The notes: generated from the letters alone by a model not told the origin. Positions 40,103 to 50,659 are shown, counted from the first letter of the stretch. The stretch is 64,000 bases of DNA from UBA964 sp037444685 (GCA_037444685.1 JBBILX010000006.1:62001-126000), one strand, 5' to 3'. A program made the numbers and translations.

Positions 40103-41272
40103 TCAGAAAGCGTTGATTCCGGTCAGTTCTCGTCCGACCGTCAGCTGATGGATCGTCTCGGTCCCCTCGTAGGTGATCACGCTCTCGAGGTTCATCGCAT
40201 GGCGGATCGGCACGTACTCGGCGCTGATACCGGAGCCGCCGAGCATGTCGCGCGCATCGCGAGCGACTTCGATCGCGGCGCGGCAGTTGTGCCATTTCGC
40301 CACCGAGACCTGCGCCGGCGTCATCGTGCCCGCGTCCTTGAGGCGCCCGAGTTGCAGCGACAGCATCTGTGCGGTCGTGATCCGCCGCGCCATCTCCGCG
40401 AGCCGGATCTGGATCGCCTGATTGGCCGCGAGCGGGCGGCCAAACAGGATGCGCGTCTTCGTGTACTCGATCGCCTCGGCGAGGCAGGCCTGCGCGGCGC
40501 CGACCACGCCCCACGTGATGCCGTAGCGGGCCTGGGTCAGACACGACAGTGGCGCCTTGAGCCCGATCGTCGTGCCAGGCAGCAGGTTCTCCTCGGGTAC
40601 GACCACGTCCTCGAGGAACAGCGCGCCGGTGGCCGAAGCGCGCAGGCTGAACTTGTTTTCGATCTCCGGTGCCGCGAAGCCCTTCGTGCCGCGCTCGACG
40701 AGGAAGCCGCGGATGCCTTCTTCGGTGCGCGCCCAGACGACGGCGATGTCCGCGATCGGTGCGTTCGTGATCCACATCTTCGCGCCGTTCAGCACCCAGT
40801 CGCGCCCGCGCCGCTTCGCATGCGTTTTCATGTTGGCCGGATCGGAGCCACCATGCGGTTCGGTCAGGCCAAAGCAGCCGATCAGCTCGCCGCGCGCCAT
40901 CGGCGGCAGGAAGCGCTGCCGCTGCTCCTCGCTGCCGTAAGCGTGGATCGGATACATGCATAGCGAGGTCTGCACCGAGACGAAGCTGCGCAGTCCCGAA
41001 TCGCCGCGTTCGAGTTCCTGGCAGATCAGCCCGTAGCCGATCGCGTTCATGCCGGCGCAGCCATAGCCGCTCAGCGAGCAGCCGAGCAAGCCGAGTTCGG
41101 CGAGCCCGCCGACCAGCTCGCGCGGGAAGCGGTGCGCCTCGAAGTGCCCGCGGATGACCGGCAGCACCTCGCTGTCGACGAAGCGCGCGACCGACTCCCG
41201 CACCATGCGTTCGTCGTCGCCGAGCGTGCCGCGGACGTCGTAGAGATCGAGAGGATTCAGTGCATCGGACAT
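40103..41272 (-). CDS. Acyl-CoA dehydrogenase, glutaryl-CoA dehydrogenase-like
   Basis: 389 residues. The flavoprotein core includes CFGLTEPHGGSDPANMKT, NGAKMWITNAPIADIAVVWAR and FGRPLAANQAIQIRLAEM. The catalytic base region is NLESVITYEGTETIHQL, with the glutamate in YEGTE. The N-terminal LRSFVSVQTSLCMYPIHAYG contains the arginine used for a glutaryl carboxylate, and overall it is closest to GcdH. It would oxidise an acyl-CoA with FAD, and possibly decarboxylate it, passing electrons to ETF. It is the last gene of a three-gene unit with a TPP enzyme and a transporter, suggesting a small catabolic pathway. Confidence 0.88.
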   Translation of the reverse strand: MSDALNPLDLYDVRGTLGDDERMVRESVARFVDSEVLPVIRGHFEAHRFPRELVGGLAELGLLGCSLSGYGCAGMNAIGYGLICQELERGDSGLRSFVSVQTSLCMYPIHAYGSEEQRQRFLPPMARGELIGCFGLTEPHGGSDPANMKTHAKRRGRDWVLNGAKMWITNAPIADIAVVWARTEEGIRGFLVERGTKGFAAPEIENKFSLRASATGALFLEDVVVPEENLLPGTTIGLKAPLSCLTQARYGITWGVVGAAQACLAEAIEYTKTRILFGRPLAANQAIQIRLAEMARRITTAQMLSLQLGRLKDAGTMTPAQVSVAKWHNCRAAIEVARDARDMLGGSGISAEYVPIRHAMNLESVITYEGTETIHQLTVGRELTGINAF

Positions 41273-41282
41273 GTCGGTGTCT

Positions 41283-42628
41283 TCAGTGGCTCCACGCTCG
41301 CGCCTGCTCGGCGCTCGCGCGGAAATGCGGCAGATTGTAGAACAGCAGCGCCGTGCCGATGACCGCGACGATCGTGGCCACGCTGGCGAGCGAGTAGCGC
41401 AACTGTGCCTCGTCCTGGAAGTAGAAATCGGTGACGAGCGCCACCGCCGTCGGACCCACGAAGCAGCCGACCGCGTTCAGAGTGAAATAGTAGAAAGCCG
41501 TGATCTGGGCGCGCATCGACGGCTGCGCGATTGCGACCACGGTGGCCGCACCCGCGGCAGTGGGCGCCGCCGCGCCCAGCGTCCCCGGGATCAGCATCAG
41601 GATCGCCAGCGTCGGCGTCGGCATCAGCGCGAAAGTCGAGTAGCCAACGGTCATCAGGGCGAAGGAAATCAGGCAGACGCGCACGTAAACGTCGGCGTAG
41701 CGTCGCTGCAGCACGTCGCAGAGCCAGCCGCCGGCGACAACTCCGATCAGGCCGAAGACGATCGAGACGACACCGCGCCAGCGAATGTAGCTGCCGAGTT
41801 CGGCGGGCGTCAGCGCATGGGTCCGGCGCAGGAACTCGGGGATCCAGAAGCCGATGCCGTAGGCCATGATCGCGAGCACCGACAGGGCGAGGAACAGCAC
41901 GATGAAGCTGCGCCAGCGCGCGATCAGGAATCGCAGTGTCTGCCAGACCGGCGTGGCCGTGGGCGCAACGCCGGTCCGCAGCCACTCGCGCCGCACCGGC
42001 TCGCGGATCGTCAGGATCAGCAGGGCGAGCAGGATGCCGGGCAGACCGACCCAGATGAACATCCGCTGCCAGGGCTCGACGACACCGACGAGCGGCCAGC
42101 GCAGCGCTCCGGCTGCCTGCACGGCCGGATAGACGCTACCGCCGACGAGATGAAGGCGAGGCCGCTGCCGCTCGAGACACCGGCGGTGTAGAGGCCGATC
42201 GCACGGCCCATGCGGTCCGGCGGGAAGTAGTCCTTGATCAGCGACAGCGCGGGCGGGTTGAGCGCCGCCTCGCCGGCGCCGACGCCGACGCGGGCGAGGA
42301 ACAGCGCCGGGTAGCTCATGGCGAGCCCGCAGAGCATGGTCATCACGCTCCAGACGGTGACCCCGCCGAAGATCAGCCAGCGCCGGTTGCCGCGGTCGGC
42401 AAGCCAGGCGATCAGCACTCCGAAGAACGTGTAGAACACCGCGAACTCGCCGCCGAGCAGGAAACTCATGCGGGTGTCTGAGACGCCAAGATCGTGCTTG
42501 ATGTCCGGCACCAGCAGGGCGATGACTTCCCGATCGACGAAAGCGAGGACGTAGGCGAGCAGCAGCACGACCACGACGTACCAGGCGTAGGCCGGGCGCG
42601 GGTAGGGCGGCTGCGCGGGAGCGCCCAA
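41283..42628 (-). pseudogene. Frameshifted MFS transporter (Spinster-like)
   Basis: Two overlapping frames encode one MFS protein of about 450 residues. The N-terminal half (42628 to about 42149) starts PYPRPAYAWYVVVVLLLAYVLAFVDREVIALLVPDIK and continues through NPPALSLIKDYFPPDRMGRAIGLYTAGVSSGSGLAFI. The second half continues VGGSVYPAVQAAGALRWPLVGVVEPWQRMFIWVGLPG to the end. The junction lies near 42146-42148: inserting one base restores the frame. It is not in a long homopolymer, so a real mutation is plausible, though a sequence error is not excluded. Spinster-like MFS proteins carry organic acids or lipids. Flanking genes of the operon look intact. Confidence 0.75.
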
Positions 42629-42632
42629 TCCG

Positions 42633-44366
42633 TCAGCCTGCGAAGCCGTGTTGCGTCGCGAGGTTCGACGCGAGATCGTCGAACAGGATCATGCGCGCCA
42701 GCGGTTCGCGCTTGAGTTCGGCGCCCGCGTCGCGGTCGATGATTGCGTTGATGACCGCAGGGCCGTTGTGGGCGAAGGCGCGGTCGAGCGCCGCGTCGAG
42801 CTGATCGGGCCGCTCGACGAACTCGCCGTGACAGCCGAAGCCGATGCCGACGAGGTCGTAGCGGAGGAAGCCGAGCTCGGTGTTGACGGCGCGGCGGATC
42901 GCGCCGAGCTGGCCGTGCAGCTCGGTGCCCCAGGCACCGTCGTTGCCGATCACGCAGATCAGACGCAGGCCCGCCTGTGCCGCGGCGTGCAGTTCGGCCG
43001 GGTAGAAGCCGAAGGAGCCGTCGCCGGTCGTCAGCAGCACTGGCGGCACGGCTGCCCGCGCAGCGAGCGCGAGTTCGCGCGCCGCCGCCGCCGCGCCGAC
43101 CGCGAGCGGCGTGCCCATGCCCATCGCGCCGAGCGGATAGTGGTCGAGGAAGCCGGGTCCGCGGCGCACCCGCAGCGCGCCGTACATCCAATTCTGCACG
43201 TCGGCACCGTCGCCGACGATGATCGCATCGTCGCCGAGCCTTCTCGCGAGCGCCCGACCGAGCGCGAGCGGATGCAGCCGTTCGCGCGGCTCGCGCTCGA
43301 CGGCATCGAGGTAGCGCATGCGCGGCTGCAGGCGGTCGTGGACCCAGAGCGCCCGCCGGCCGCGCGGCGCGCCGCGGGCAGCGAGCGCGTCGCGGAGCTG
43401 CGTTGCTGCCAGACCGGTATCGGCGACGATCGGCACGTCGATGCGCCGATTGCGCGACAGCTCCTCACTCTCGATGTCGATCTGGATGAACTTCGCCGCG
43501 GGGGAGAAGCGCGGCGGCAGTCCGTAGCCGAGACGTTGCTTGAGACGGGCTCCGAACACGCAGACGACGTCCGCATCGCTCGCCGCCGTCTGCATCAGCG
43601 GCCAGCTCCACGAGCGCTGCCAGTCCTCGGGCACGACGCCGCGGCCGAGCCCGTTGCCGGCGATCGGCACGTCGAAGCGGTCGACGATCTCGCGCAGCGC
43701 GGCGCCGGCGTGGCCGAGCGCGGCACCGGCGCCGGCGATCAGCAGCGGCCTCTCGGCGTCGGCGAGCAGCTCGGCAGCCCGCGCGATCGCGTCGGAATCG
43801 GCGGCCGGGCGCGCGAGCACGGGAGCGGGTTGCGCGGCAGCGCCCCAGCCCTCGAGGGTCCGGCCGAGGAACTCCTGCGGAATCTGCAGCACCACCGGGC
43901 CCGGACGCCCGGCCAGCGCCCGCTTGGCGCCCGCATCGACGTATTCGGCGAGCCGCTCCGCGGCGGGCACGGTGCGTGCCCACTTGGTGATCGGCGCCAC
44001 GAGCGGATGCTTGGCGTTGTCGTATTCGGCCTCGGCCTCGGTCCAGGAGTTGGGCAGCCGGGCGATCAGCACCAGCACGGGCGAACAGGCGTGGAAGGCG
44101 CCGGCAATGCCGTTGATCGCATTCGGTGTGCCCTGATCGGCGATGATCAGCGCCACGCCGAGCCGGCCGGTGATGCGCGCATAGCCATCAGCGGCGCCAA
44201 CGCAGCCCGACTCGTGCCGGCTGCTGATGATCCGGAAGCCGTCGCGATCGAGCGCGTCGACCAGATGCGTGTGCGACGCGCCGGCGACGGCGAACACGGT
44301 GCGGATGCCGTAGCGGGACAGCGCGCGGCTGACTACCATGCCGCCCGTTATCGTGGCTGATGTCAT
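42633..44366 (-). CDS. Thiamine-pyrophosphate-dependent enzyme (acetolactate synthase-like)
   Basis: 577 residues with the three domains of the POX/ALS family. The catalytic glutamate is in SSRHESGCVGAADGYARITGRLG, the N-terminal Pyr domain is followed by an FAD-type central domain, and the TPP-binding motif is GDGSFGFYPAELHAAAQAGLRLICVIGNDGAWG. It resembles acetolactate synthase, benzaldehyde lyase or oxalyl/2-hydroxyacyl-CoA lyases. The CoA-linked neighbour makes a lyase or decarboxylase plausible. The ATG at 44366 (MTSATITGG) was chosen; MVVSRALSR at 44339 is an alternative. The frame upstream to 45857 is antisense to the deacetylase gene and is ignored. Confidence 0.85.
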   Translation of the reverse strand: MTSATITGGMVVSRALSRYGIRTVFAVAGASHTHLVDALDRDGFRIISSRHESGCVGAADGYARITGRLGVALIIADQGTPNAINGIAGAFHACSPVLVLIARLPNSWTEAEAEYDNAKHPLVAPITKWARTVPAAERLAEYVDAGAKRALAGRPGPVVLQIPQEFLGRTLEGWGAAAQPAPVLARPAADSDAIARAAELLADAERPLLIAGAGAALGHAGAALREIVDRFDVPIAGNGLGRGVVPEDWQRSWSWPLMQTAASDADVVCVFGARLKQRLGYGLPPRFSPAAKFIQIDIESEELSRNRRIDVPIVADTGLAATQLRDALAARGAPRGRRALWVHDRLQPRMRYLDAVEREPRERLHPLALGRALARRLGDDAIIVGDGADVQNWMYGALRVRRGPGFLDHYPLGAMGMGTPLAVGAAAAARELALAARAAVPPVLLTTGDGSFGFYPAELHAAAQAGLRLICVIGNDGAWGTELHGQLGAIRRAVNTELGFLRYDLVGIGFGCHGEFVERPDQLDAALDRAFAHNGPAVINAIIDRDAGAELKREPLARMILFDDLASNLATQHGFAG

Positions 44367-44405
44367 CGGCAAGACCCCCGGGCCCGGATCATCGCACATC
44401 CTCTC

Positions 44406-45335
44406 GTGATCAAGCTCAGCCATCATCCCGACTACTATCTGCCGCTGCCTGCCCACCATCCCTTCCCGATGGCGAAGTACACGCTCGTGCATCGCTATCT
44501 CTGCGAGCGCGGGCTGCTCGGGTCGGACCGGATGATCGAACCGGGCGAGGCGGCGGTCGCCGACCTCGAGCGCGTCCACGCCCGGTCGTATCTCGAGGCC
44601 CTCGCGGCTGGCAGTCTCGATGCCGCCGCGCAGCGGCGCATCGGCGTGCCCTGGAGCGCGAGGCTCTGGCGGCGCTCGAGGCTCGCTGTTCAGGGTACGC
44701 TCGAAGCGGCACGCGCCGCGCTTGCCGCGCGCAGCATCGCCGGCAATCTCGCCGGCGGCACGCACCATGCGTTCGCCGACCACGGCGAGGGATTCTGCGT
44801 ACTCAACGACGTCGCGGTCGCGATCCGGACCTTGCAGGCCGAAGGGCACATCCGTCGGGCGCTCGTGATCGATCTCGACGTGCACCAGGGCAACGGCACG
44901 GCCGCGATCTTCGCCGGTGATCCCGAAGTGTTCACGTTCTCGATGCACGGCGCGCGGAATTATCCGGTACAGAAGATGCGTTCGACGCTCGACGTCGAAC
45001 TCGCCGACGGCACGGGCGACGACGAGTATCTCGACACCCTCGTGACGCGCCTCCCCGGCGTCATCCGCGCGGCGCGCGCCGATCTCGTCTTCTACCTCGC
45101 CGGCGTCGACGTCGTGGCCGGCGACCGCTACGGGCGTTTTGCGCTGACCGAGCAGGGCCTCAGGGAGCGCGAGCGGCGGGTCATCGAAGCCGTGGGCGGC
45201 GCGGGCGCGCCGCTCGTGATCACGCTCGCCGGCGGTTATGCGGTCACGGCCGAGCGCACTGCCGAGCTGCACACGATCGTGTTCGAGGCCGCGGCGGCCT
45301 GGCTTCAGCGGGTAGCCGGGCTCGGGCGCGAGTAA
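44406..45335 (+). CDS. Histone deacetylase family amidohydrolase
   Basis: 309 residues, beginning GTG-ATC-AAG (MIKLSHHPDYYLPLPAHHPFPMAKY). Family signatures are GGTHHAFADHGEGFCVLNDVAVA, DLDVHQGNGT (metal-binding Asp and His), FSMHGARNYP, YLAGVDVVAGDR (second metal Asp) and LAGGY (conserved Gly and Tyr). These proteins deacetylate acetylpolyamines, acetoin or lysine side chains. The gene is divergent from the TPP enzyme by about 40 bases and overlaps the convergent Mpo1-like gene by 31 bases. Confidence 0.92.
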   Translation: MIKLSHHPDYYLPLPAHHPFPMAKYTLVHRYLCERGLLGSDRMIEPGEAAVADLERVHARSYLEALAAGSLDAAAQRRIGVPWSARLWRRSRLAVQGTLEAARAALAARSIAGNLAGGTHHAFADHGEGFCVLNDVAVAIRTLQAEGHIRRALVIDLDVHQGNGTAAIFAGDPEVFTFSMHGARNYPVQKMRSTLDVELADGTGDDEYLDTLVTRLPGVIRAARADLVFYLAGVDVVAGDRYGRFALTEQGLRERERRVIEAVGGAGAPLVITLAGGYAVTAERTAELHTIVFEAAAAWLQRVAGLGRE

Positions 45336-45793
45336 CGTATGCCGAGGGCCCGGTAGACGAAGGCGAGCAGCCAGAGGGGGCCGATCAGCAGGAACTGCAG
45401 ATCCTTGAAGAACGAGGGTCGGCGGCCCTCGATGGCATGCCCGACGAACTGCCCGATCCAGGCGATGACGAAGATCGCGAGACAGCTCTGCCAGAGCGGC
45501 CAGCGCAGTGCCGTCAGCGCCTCGATACCGGCGAACGCCAGCGCGAGCGGCGGCAGCACGCCGAGCGCGAGCGCCGGAGAGAGGCGCAGATAGTAGAGCA
45601 GCGCGAGCACCGCCGTCAGGGTGCCGAGATTCGCCCACGACCGGTGGACCGTGAGCAGAGGCAACGGAACGAGCGAGAGTGCGCCGAGCACCGTCAGCAC
45701 GATCGCCGGCACGCAGATCCAATGGAGGGCCTTGTTGACGGGGTGACGATGACTCTCGCCGTACTCCTCGAGCCACTGATCGACGCTGCGCAT
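45305..45793 (-). CDS. Mpo1/YGL010w-like (DUF962) membrane protein
   Basis: 162 residues. Features are MRSVDQWLEEYGESHRHPVNKALHWICVP at the N-terminus (the HRHPVNKALHW block carries conserved histidines), two to three hydrophobic helices, then WIGQFVGHAIEGRRPSFFKDLQFLLIGPLW. These match the DUF962/Mpo1 family; yeast Mpo1 is an iron-dependent dioxygenase that shortens 2-hydroxy fatty acids. GAGG lies about 8 bases before the ATG. The frame upstream (to 46285) is antisense to the DUF4442 gene. It is convergent with the deacetylase gene. Confidence 0.85.
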   Translation of the reverse strand: MRSVDQWLEEYGESHRHPVNKALHWICVPAIVLTVLGALSLVPLPLLTVHRSWANLGTLTAVLALLYYLRLSPALALGVLPPLALAFAGIEALTALRWPLWQSCLAIFVIAWIGQFVGHAIEGRRPSFFKDLQFLLIGPLWLLAFVYRALGIRYSRPSPATR

Positions 45794-45859
45794 GGTGTAA
45801 CCTCGCTGCAGTGCCCGTTGTCCGCGCCACGCTAGCCGCGCGGCGGCGCCCGCGCAAGC

Positions 45860-46393
45860 ATGAGCCAACCCCGTCCGCTGCAGCGCCTGATGAGTCTCGC
45901 CGTCGAGCGGCGCTGGCTCGGCGATGCGCGCCTGCTCGAGTGGTATCCGCCGTTCCTTTGGATGCGGATCCGCGTGCTGGAGATCGGTGCCGGCTGGCGC
46001 CGGGTTCGCATCCGGCTGCCGCTCAATTCGATCTCGCGTAATCCTGGCGGAGTGATGTTCGGCGGCTTCCAGGCGGCGCTCGCCGACCCGATCGCCGCGC
46101 TCGCCTGCGCACGCATCTTCCCGGGTTACTCGGTCTGGACGCGCGCAATGACGATCGAGTTCGAACACGGTGGCAGCACCGATCTCGAGCTGCGCTTCGA
46201 TTTCCCTGCCGATCTCGAACGGAGCATCCGCGACGAGCTCGCGCGGACCGGCAAGTGCACGCCCACGTTCGAGTACGGCTTCCATCTCGCTAACGGCAGG
46301 CGTTGCACGCGGATCCTCAACACCGTGGCGATCCGGCCCCGCGGCTACGTGCGCGCGACGACGCCGCCGGCGCCGGAGCAGGGCATCGAATAA
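45860..46393 (+). CDS. DUF4442 hotdog-fold thioesterase-like protein
   Basis: 177 residues. The pattern LNSISRNPGGVMFGGFQAALADPIAALACARIFPGYSVWTRAMTIEFEHGG matches DUF4442 hotdog proteins related to acyl-CoA thioesterases. It has an N-terminal helix and a C-terminal strand ending RRCTRILNTVAIRPRGYV. The substrate is unknown. It is followed 9 bases later by the OmpA-like gene and may share its transcript. Confidence 0.8.
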   Translation: MSQPRPLQRLMSLAVERRWLGDARLLEWYPPFLWMRIRVLEIGAGWRRVRIRLPLNSISRNPGGVMFGGFQAALADPIAALACARIFPGYSVWTRAMTIEFEHGGSTDLELRFDFPADLERSIRDELARTGKCTPTFEYGFHLANGRRCTRILNTVAIRPRGYVRATTPPAPEQGIE

Positions 46394-46402
46394 GATCGCC
46401 GC

Positions 46403-47896
<1,494 letters not shown>

Positions 47897-47933
47897 GGGC
47901 TTGATCCTCCTGTGCCTTCAATGACGCACGAGT

Positions 47934-47960
47934 TTAGCACTCTCGACCTTAGAGTGCTAA
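47934..47960 (-). promoter_or_regulatory. CIRCE operator (HrcA site) upstream of rpoH
   Basis: TTAGCACTC-N9-GAGTGCTAA, an exact match to the CIRCE consensus with the correct 9-base spacer. It lies 38 bases upstream of the rpoH start codon and downstream of a TATAAT box (47982-47987), i.e. in the transcribed leader. That is the classic position for HrcA repression. It implies that HrcA holds rpoH down in the absence of stress; hrcA itself is not in the window. Confidence 0.9.
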
Positions 47961-47981
47961 AACACATTCACGGTTCAGAAA

Positions 47982-47987
47982 ATTATA
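47982..47987 (-). promoter_or_regulatory. Likely -10 element of the rpoH promoter
   Basis: A perfect TATAAT on the minus strand, inside a strikingly A+T-rich stretch (about 47961-48020). No good -35 hexamer is found at 16-18 bases. The start of transcription would be near 47975, so the CIRCE occupies roughly +15 to +42. Sigma-70 use is inferred. Confidence 0.5.
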
Positions 47988-48032
47988 AATGTTTGCTTTC
48001 CAAAGGAATTTTCTTCTTCGAGGCGGGCGCCG

Positions 48033-48959
48033 TCAGGCACGGGGTTGGATCCGCGACAGATGCCGTGCGGTCGAGACCCAGGCGGCGAGCCAGCCGAGCA
48101 GGGTGCCGACGCCGAGCAGCTGCAGGATCTCGGGTCCTGCCGGCGGTTCCAGCCGGAAGCGGCTACCGTAGAGCCGCGCGAGCTCATCGACGGGCGCAGC
48201 CAGGAAGGCCAACGCGCCGGCGATCAGTGCCCAGGCGAGCAGCGCGCCGAGCAGTCCGTAGAGCACACCCGCGTACAGGAACGGCCGGCGCACGAAGGCG
48301 TTCGAGCCGCCGACGAGCTTGGTCACCTCGATCTCGGCGCGTCGCGCCTGAATCTCGAGGCGGATCGTGTTGCCGATCACGGCCAGCACGCCGAATCCGA
48401 GGACCGCCGCGGCGACCAGCAGCAGCCGACGCAGCACCTCTAGAATCGTGGCGAAGCGCCGCACCCACTCGGTATCGAGCTGCACGATCTCGACCTCGGG
48501 CCAGGCCGCGAAATAGCGCTTGAGCTGCTCGAGCTGGGCAGGTCCGCTCGCCTCCGCGCTGGGCCGGACGTTGAGGACGTGCGGTAGCGGATTGCTGTCG
48601 AGAGCGGCGAGCGCGTCGCCAAAGCCCGAGTACTCGCGGAACTCCGCGAGCGCCGCGTCCGCCGGCAGCAAAGTGACGCTGGCAACGCCGGCGCGTTTCG
48701 CGGCATTGCGTCGAAGCTGTTCGGCGCGCTCGAGGTCGACGTCGGGTTTGAAGTAGACGGTCACGTCCACCGCGTTGGCGAAGTCACCGGTGGCCGCGCG
48801 CGTGTTGTCGACGATGAGCCGCAGTGCGAGCGGCAGCGCCAAGGCGAGCCCCACCACCGTCACGGTGAGCAGTGTCGCCAACGGCGCGCGCGCCAGCCGG
48901 CCAACCGAGCCAACGAACGCCTGCGCGTGGCGAGTTACCCAGGCCGAGACCGACGCCAC
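48033..48959 (-). CDS. ftsX: Cell division protein FtsX
   Basis: 308 residues, four transmembrane helices (about 25-50, 175-200, 225-245 and 270-290) with a periplasmic loop after the first. Segments such as GDALAALDSNPLPHVLNVRPS and VVQLDTEWVRRF-like IVQLDTEWVRRF, then FILEVL and WALIAGALAFLAAPVDELARLYG, match FtsX. It pairs with FtsE to form an ABC-type complex that controls amidase activity and septal cell-wall splitting. The start codon is GTG (MASVSAW). It begins 3 bases after the ftsE stop. Confidence 0.93.
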   Translation of the reverse strand: MASVSAWVTRHAQAFVGSVGRLARAPLATLLTVTVVGLALALPLALRLIVDNTRAATGDFANAVDVTVYFKPDVDLERAEQLRRNAAKRAGVASVTLLPADAALAEFREYSGFGDALAALDSNPLPHVLNVRPSAEASGPAQLEQLKRYFAAWPEVEIVQLDTEWVRRFATILEVLRRLLLVAAAVLGFGVLAVIGNTIRLEIQARRAEIEVTKLVGGSNAFVRRPFLYAGVLYGLLGALLAWALIAGALAFLAAPVDELARLYGSRFRLEPPAGPEILQLLGVGTLLGWLAAWVSTARHLSRIQPRA

Positions 48960-48962
48960 GAT

Positions 48963-49655
48963 TCAGCCACCCCCGGCCAGCGTCGGCAGGACGACGTCAT
49001 GGGTCGCGGCGATGCGGCCGGCTTCGAGGACGATCTCGCGCTGGCCAAACTCGCGCACGAGCTGCAGGTCGTGGGTCGCGACCACGACCGTGACGCCGAC
49101 TTCCTGGAAACGCTTGAACAGCCTCATCACCTCGAGCGCGAGCCCGTGGTCGAGATTGCCGGTTGGTTCATCGGCGATGAGCAGCGGCGGTTTGGCGATC
49201 ACGGCGCGCGCGATCCCGACGCGCTGCTGCTCGCCGACCGACAGTTCGGCGGGCAGCACGCGTTCCTTGCCGAGCAGTCCGACCTGATCGAGTGCCGCGC
49301 GGACGCGCTTGTCGATCTCCTTGAGCGGCGTGTCGGCGACGATCAGCGGCAGCGCGACGTTGTCGTAGACCGGTCGGTCGAAGAGCAGCCTGTGGTCCTG
49401 GAAGACGACGCCGATCTGGCGGCGGAACGCCGGCACGCGCCGCTCCGGCAGGGTGCCCGTGTTCTGGCCGTTGACCGTGACGACGCCACGCGTCGGGCGC
49501 TCGAGCAGGGCGATCAGCTTGAGCACGGAGCTCTTTCCCGCGCCCGATCGACCCGTCAGGAACACGAACTCCCCGGGCGCGATCCGCAGTGAGACCTCGC
49601 TGAGCGCCTCGCGTCCGTTTGGATAGCGCTTGCTGACGCGGTCGAAGCTGATCAT
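48963..49655 (-). CDS. ftsE: Cell division ATP-binding protein FtsE
   Basis: 230 residues. Walker A is GRSGAGKSS. The ABC signature region is LSVGEQQRVGIARAV, a variant of LSGGE with V at the first G. Walker B is LLIADEPTGNLDH, and the switch histidine lies in VVVATHDLQLV. It energises FtsX for septal peptidoglycan processing. The ATG at 49655 overlaps the ftsY stop (ATGA), as in the E. coli operon. Confidence 0.95.
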   Translation of the reverse strand: MISFDRVSKRYPNGREALSEVSLRIAPGEFVFLTGRSGAGKSSVLKLIALLERPTRGVVTVNGQNTGTLPERRVPAFRRQIGVVFQDHRLLFDRPVYDNVALPLIVADTPLKEIDKRVRAALDQVGLLGKERVLPAELSVGEQQRVGIARAVIAKPPLLIADEPTGNLDHGLALEVMRLFKRFQEVGVTVVVATHDLQLVREFGQREIVLEAGRIAATHDVVLPTLAGGG

Positions 49656-50614
49656 GCCGAGGCAGTATCGCCGCTGCCCGCGCCCTCGACCAGCGCCTGC
49701 GCGAAGGCGCGCGCATCGAACTCGCCAAATTCGTCGGCGCCTTCACCAATGCCGACGAAGCGGATGGGCAGCCCGAGGCGGCGCGCAATCGCGACGACGA
49801 TGCCGCCCTTGGCCGTGCCGTCGAGCTTGGTCAGCACCAGTCCCGTGACGCCGATGGCGGCATGGAACTGCAGCGCCTGCGCGAGGGCGTTCTGGCCCTG
49901 GTTCGCGTCGAGCACGAGCAGCACCTCGTGCGGCGCGCTCGGGTCGTTGCGCGCGATCACGCGTTTGATCTTGCGCAGCTCTTCCATCAGGTGCGACTGG
50001 CTGTGCAGGCGTCCGGCGGTGTCGGCCAGCAGGACATCGCAGCCGCGCGATTTCGCCGCCTGCATCGCGTCGAAGGTCACGGCCGCCGGATCGGCGCCCG
50101 ACTGCTGGGCGACGAGCTCGGCGCCCGTCCGCTCAGCCCAGACTGCCAGCTGTTCGATCGCGGCAGCGCGGAACGTGTCGCCGGCCGCGAGCACGACGCG
50201 GTGTCCGTCGCTGGCAAGGCGCCGCGCGAGCTTGCCGATGCTCGTGGTCTTGCCCGAGCCGTTGACGCCGACGACGAGCACGACGAAGGGCCGGTGTGCG
50301 GCGTCGATCAAGAGCGGCTTGGCGCAGGGCGCGAGCATCTCGGCGATCGCGTCACGCAGCGCAGCGATCAGCGCATCGACGTCGTCGAGCTCGCGGCGTG
50401 CGACACGGTGGCGCAACTTTTCGAGCAGGTCGTTCGTCGCCTCGACGCCGACGTCGGCGCCGAGCAGGCGACTCTCGAGTTCCTCGAGCACGGCCTCGTC
50501 GATGCGGCGGCCGCGGAACAGCTTCGCGAGGTCGTAGGAGAGCCAGGTCCCCGGTTTGTTGATCGATGCCCGGAGGCGCTCGAGGAAACCCAGCTTCTCG
50601 CCGTTCTCGCCCAT
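49652..50614 (-). CDS. ftsY: Signal recognition particle receptor FtsY
   Basis: 320 residues. GTPase motifs are GVNGSGKTTSIGKLA (P-loop), DTFRAAAIEQL, DTAGRLHSQ, and LTKLDGTAKGG (G4). The N domain starts GFLERLRASINKPGTWL. It is short: the acidic A domain of E. coli FtsY (about 200 residues) is absent, as in many other bacteria. It delivers ribosome-nascent chains to the Sec translocon. It is the first gene of the ftsYEX set and is separated from the lipase gene upstream by a terminator hairpin. Confidence 0.95.
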   Translation of the reverse strand: MGENGEKLGFLERLRASINKPGTWLSYDLAKLFRGRRIDEAVLEELESRLLGADVGVEATNDLLEKLRHRVARRELDDVDALIAALRDAIAEMLAPCAKPLLIDAAHRPFVVLVVGVNGSGKTTSIGKLARRLASDGHRVVLAAGDTFRAAAIEQLAVWAERTGAELVAQQSGADPAAVTFDAMQAAKSRGCDVLLADTAGRLHSQSHLMEELRKIKRVIARNDPSAPHEVLLVLDANQGQNALAQALQFHAAIGVTGLVLTKLDGTAKGGIVVAIARRLGLPIRFVGIGEGADEFGEFDARAFAQALVEGAGSGDTASA

Positions 50615-50641
50615 CGGATGCCATGCCCCACGAAACGAGAA

Positions 50642-50659
50642 GGGCGGCCGCAGCCGCCC
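50642..50659 (-). terminator. Hairpin between the lipase gene and ftsY
   Basis: GGGCGGC-CGCA-GCCGCCC forms a perfect 7-bp stem; on the minus strand it is followed by TTCTCGTTTCG. It lies about 60 bases after the lipase stop and 28 bases before the ftsY start. It is probably a terminator for the lipase transcript with a weak U-tract. Confidence 0.5.

Noticed and set aside
44367..45857. N-terminal extension of the TPP enzyme frame (the 1074-aa ORF)
   Set aside because: It is antisense to the deacetylase and Mpo1-like genes; family similarity starts at MTSATITGG (44366).
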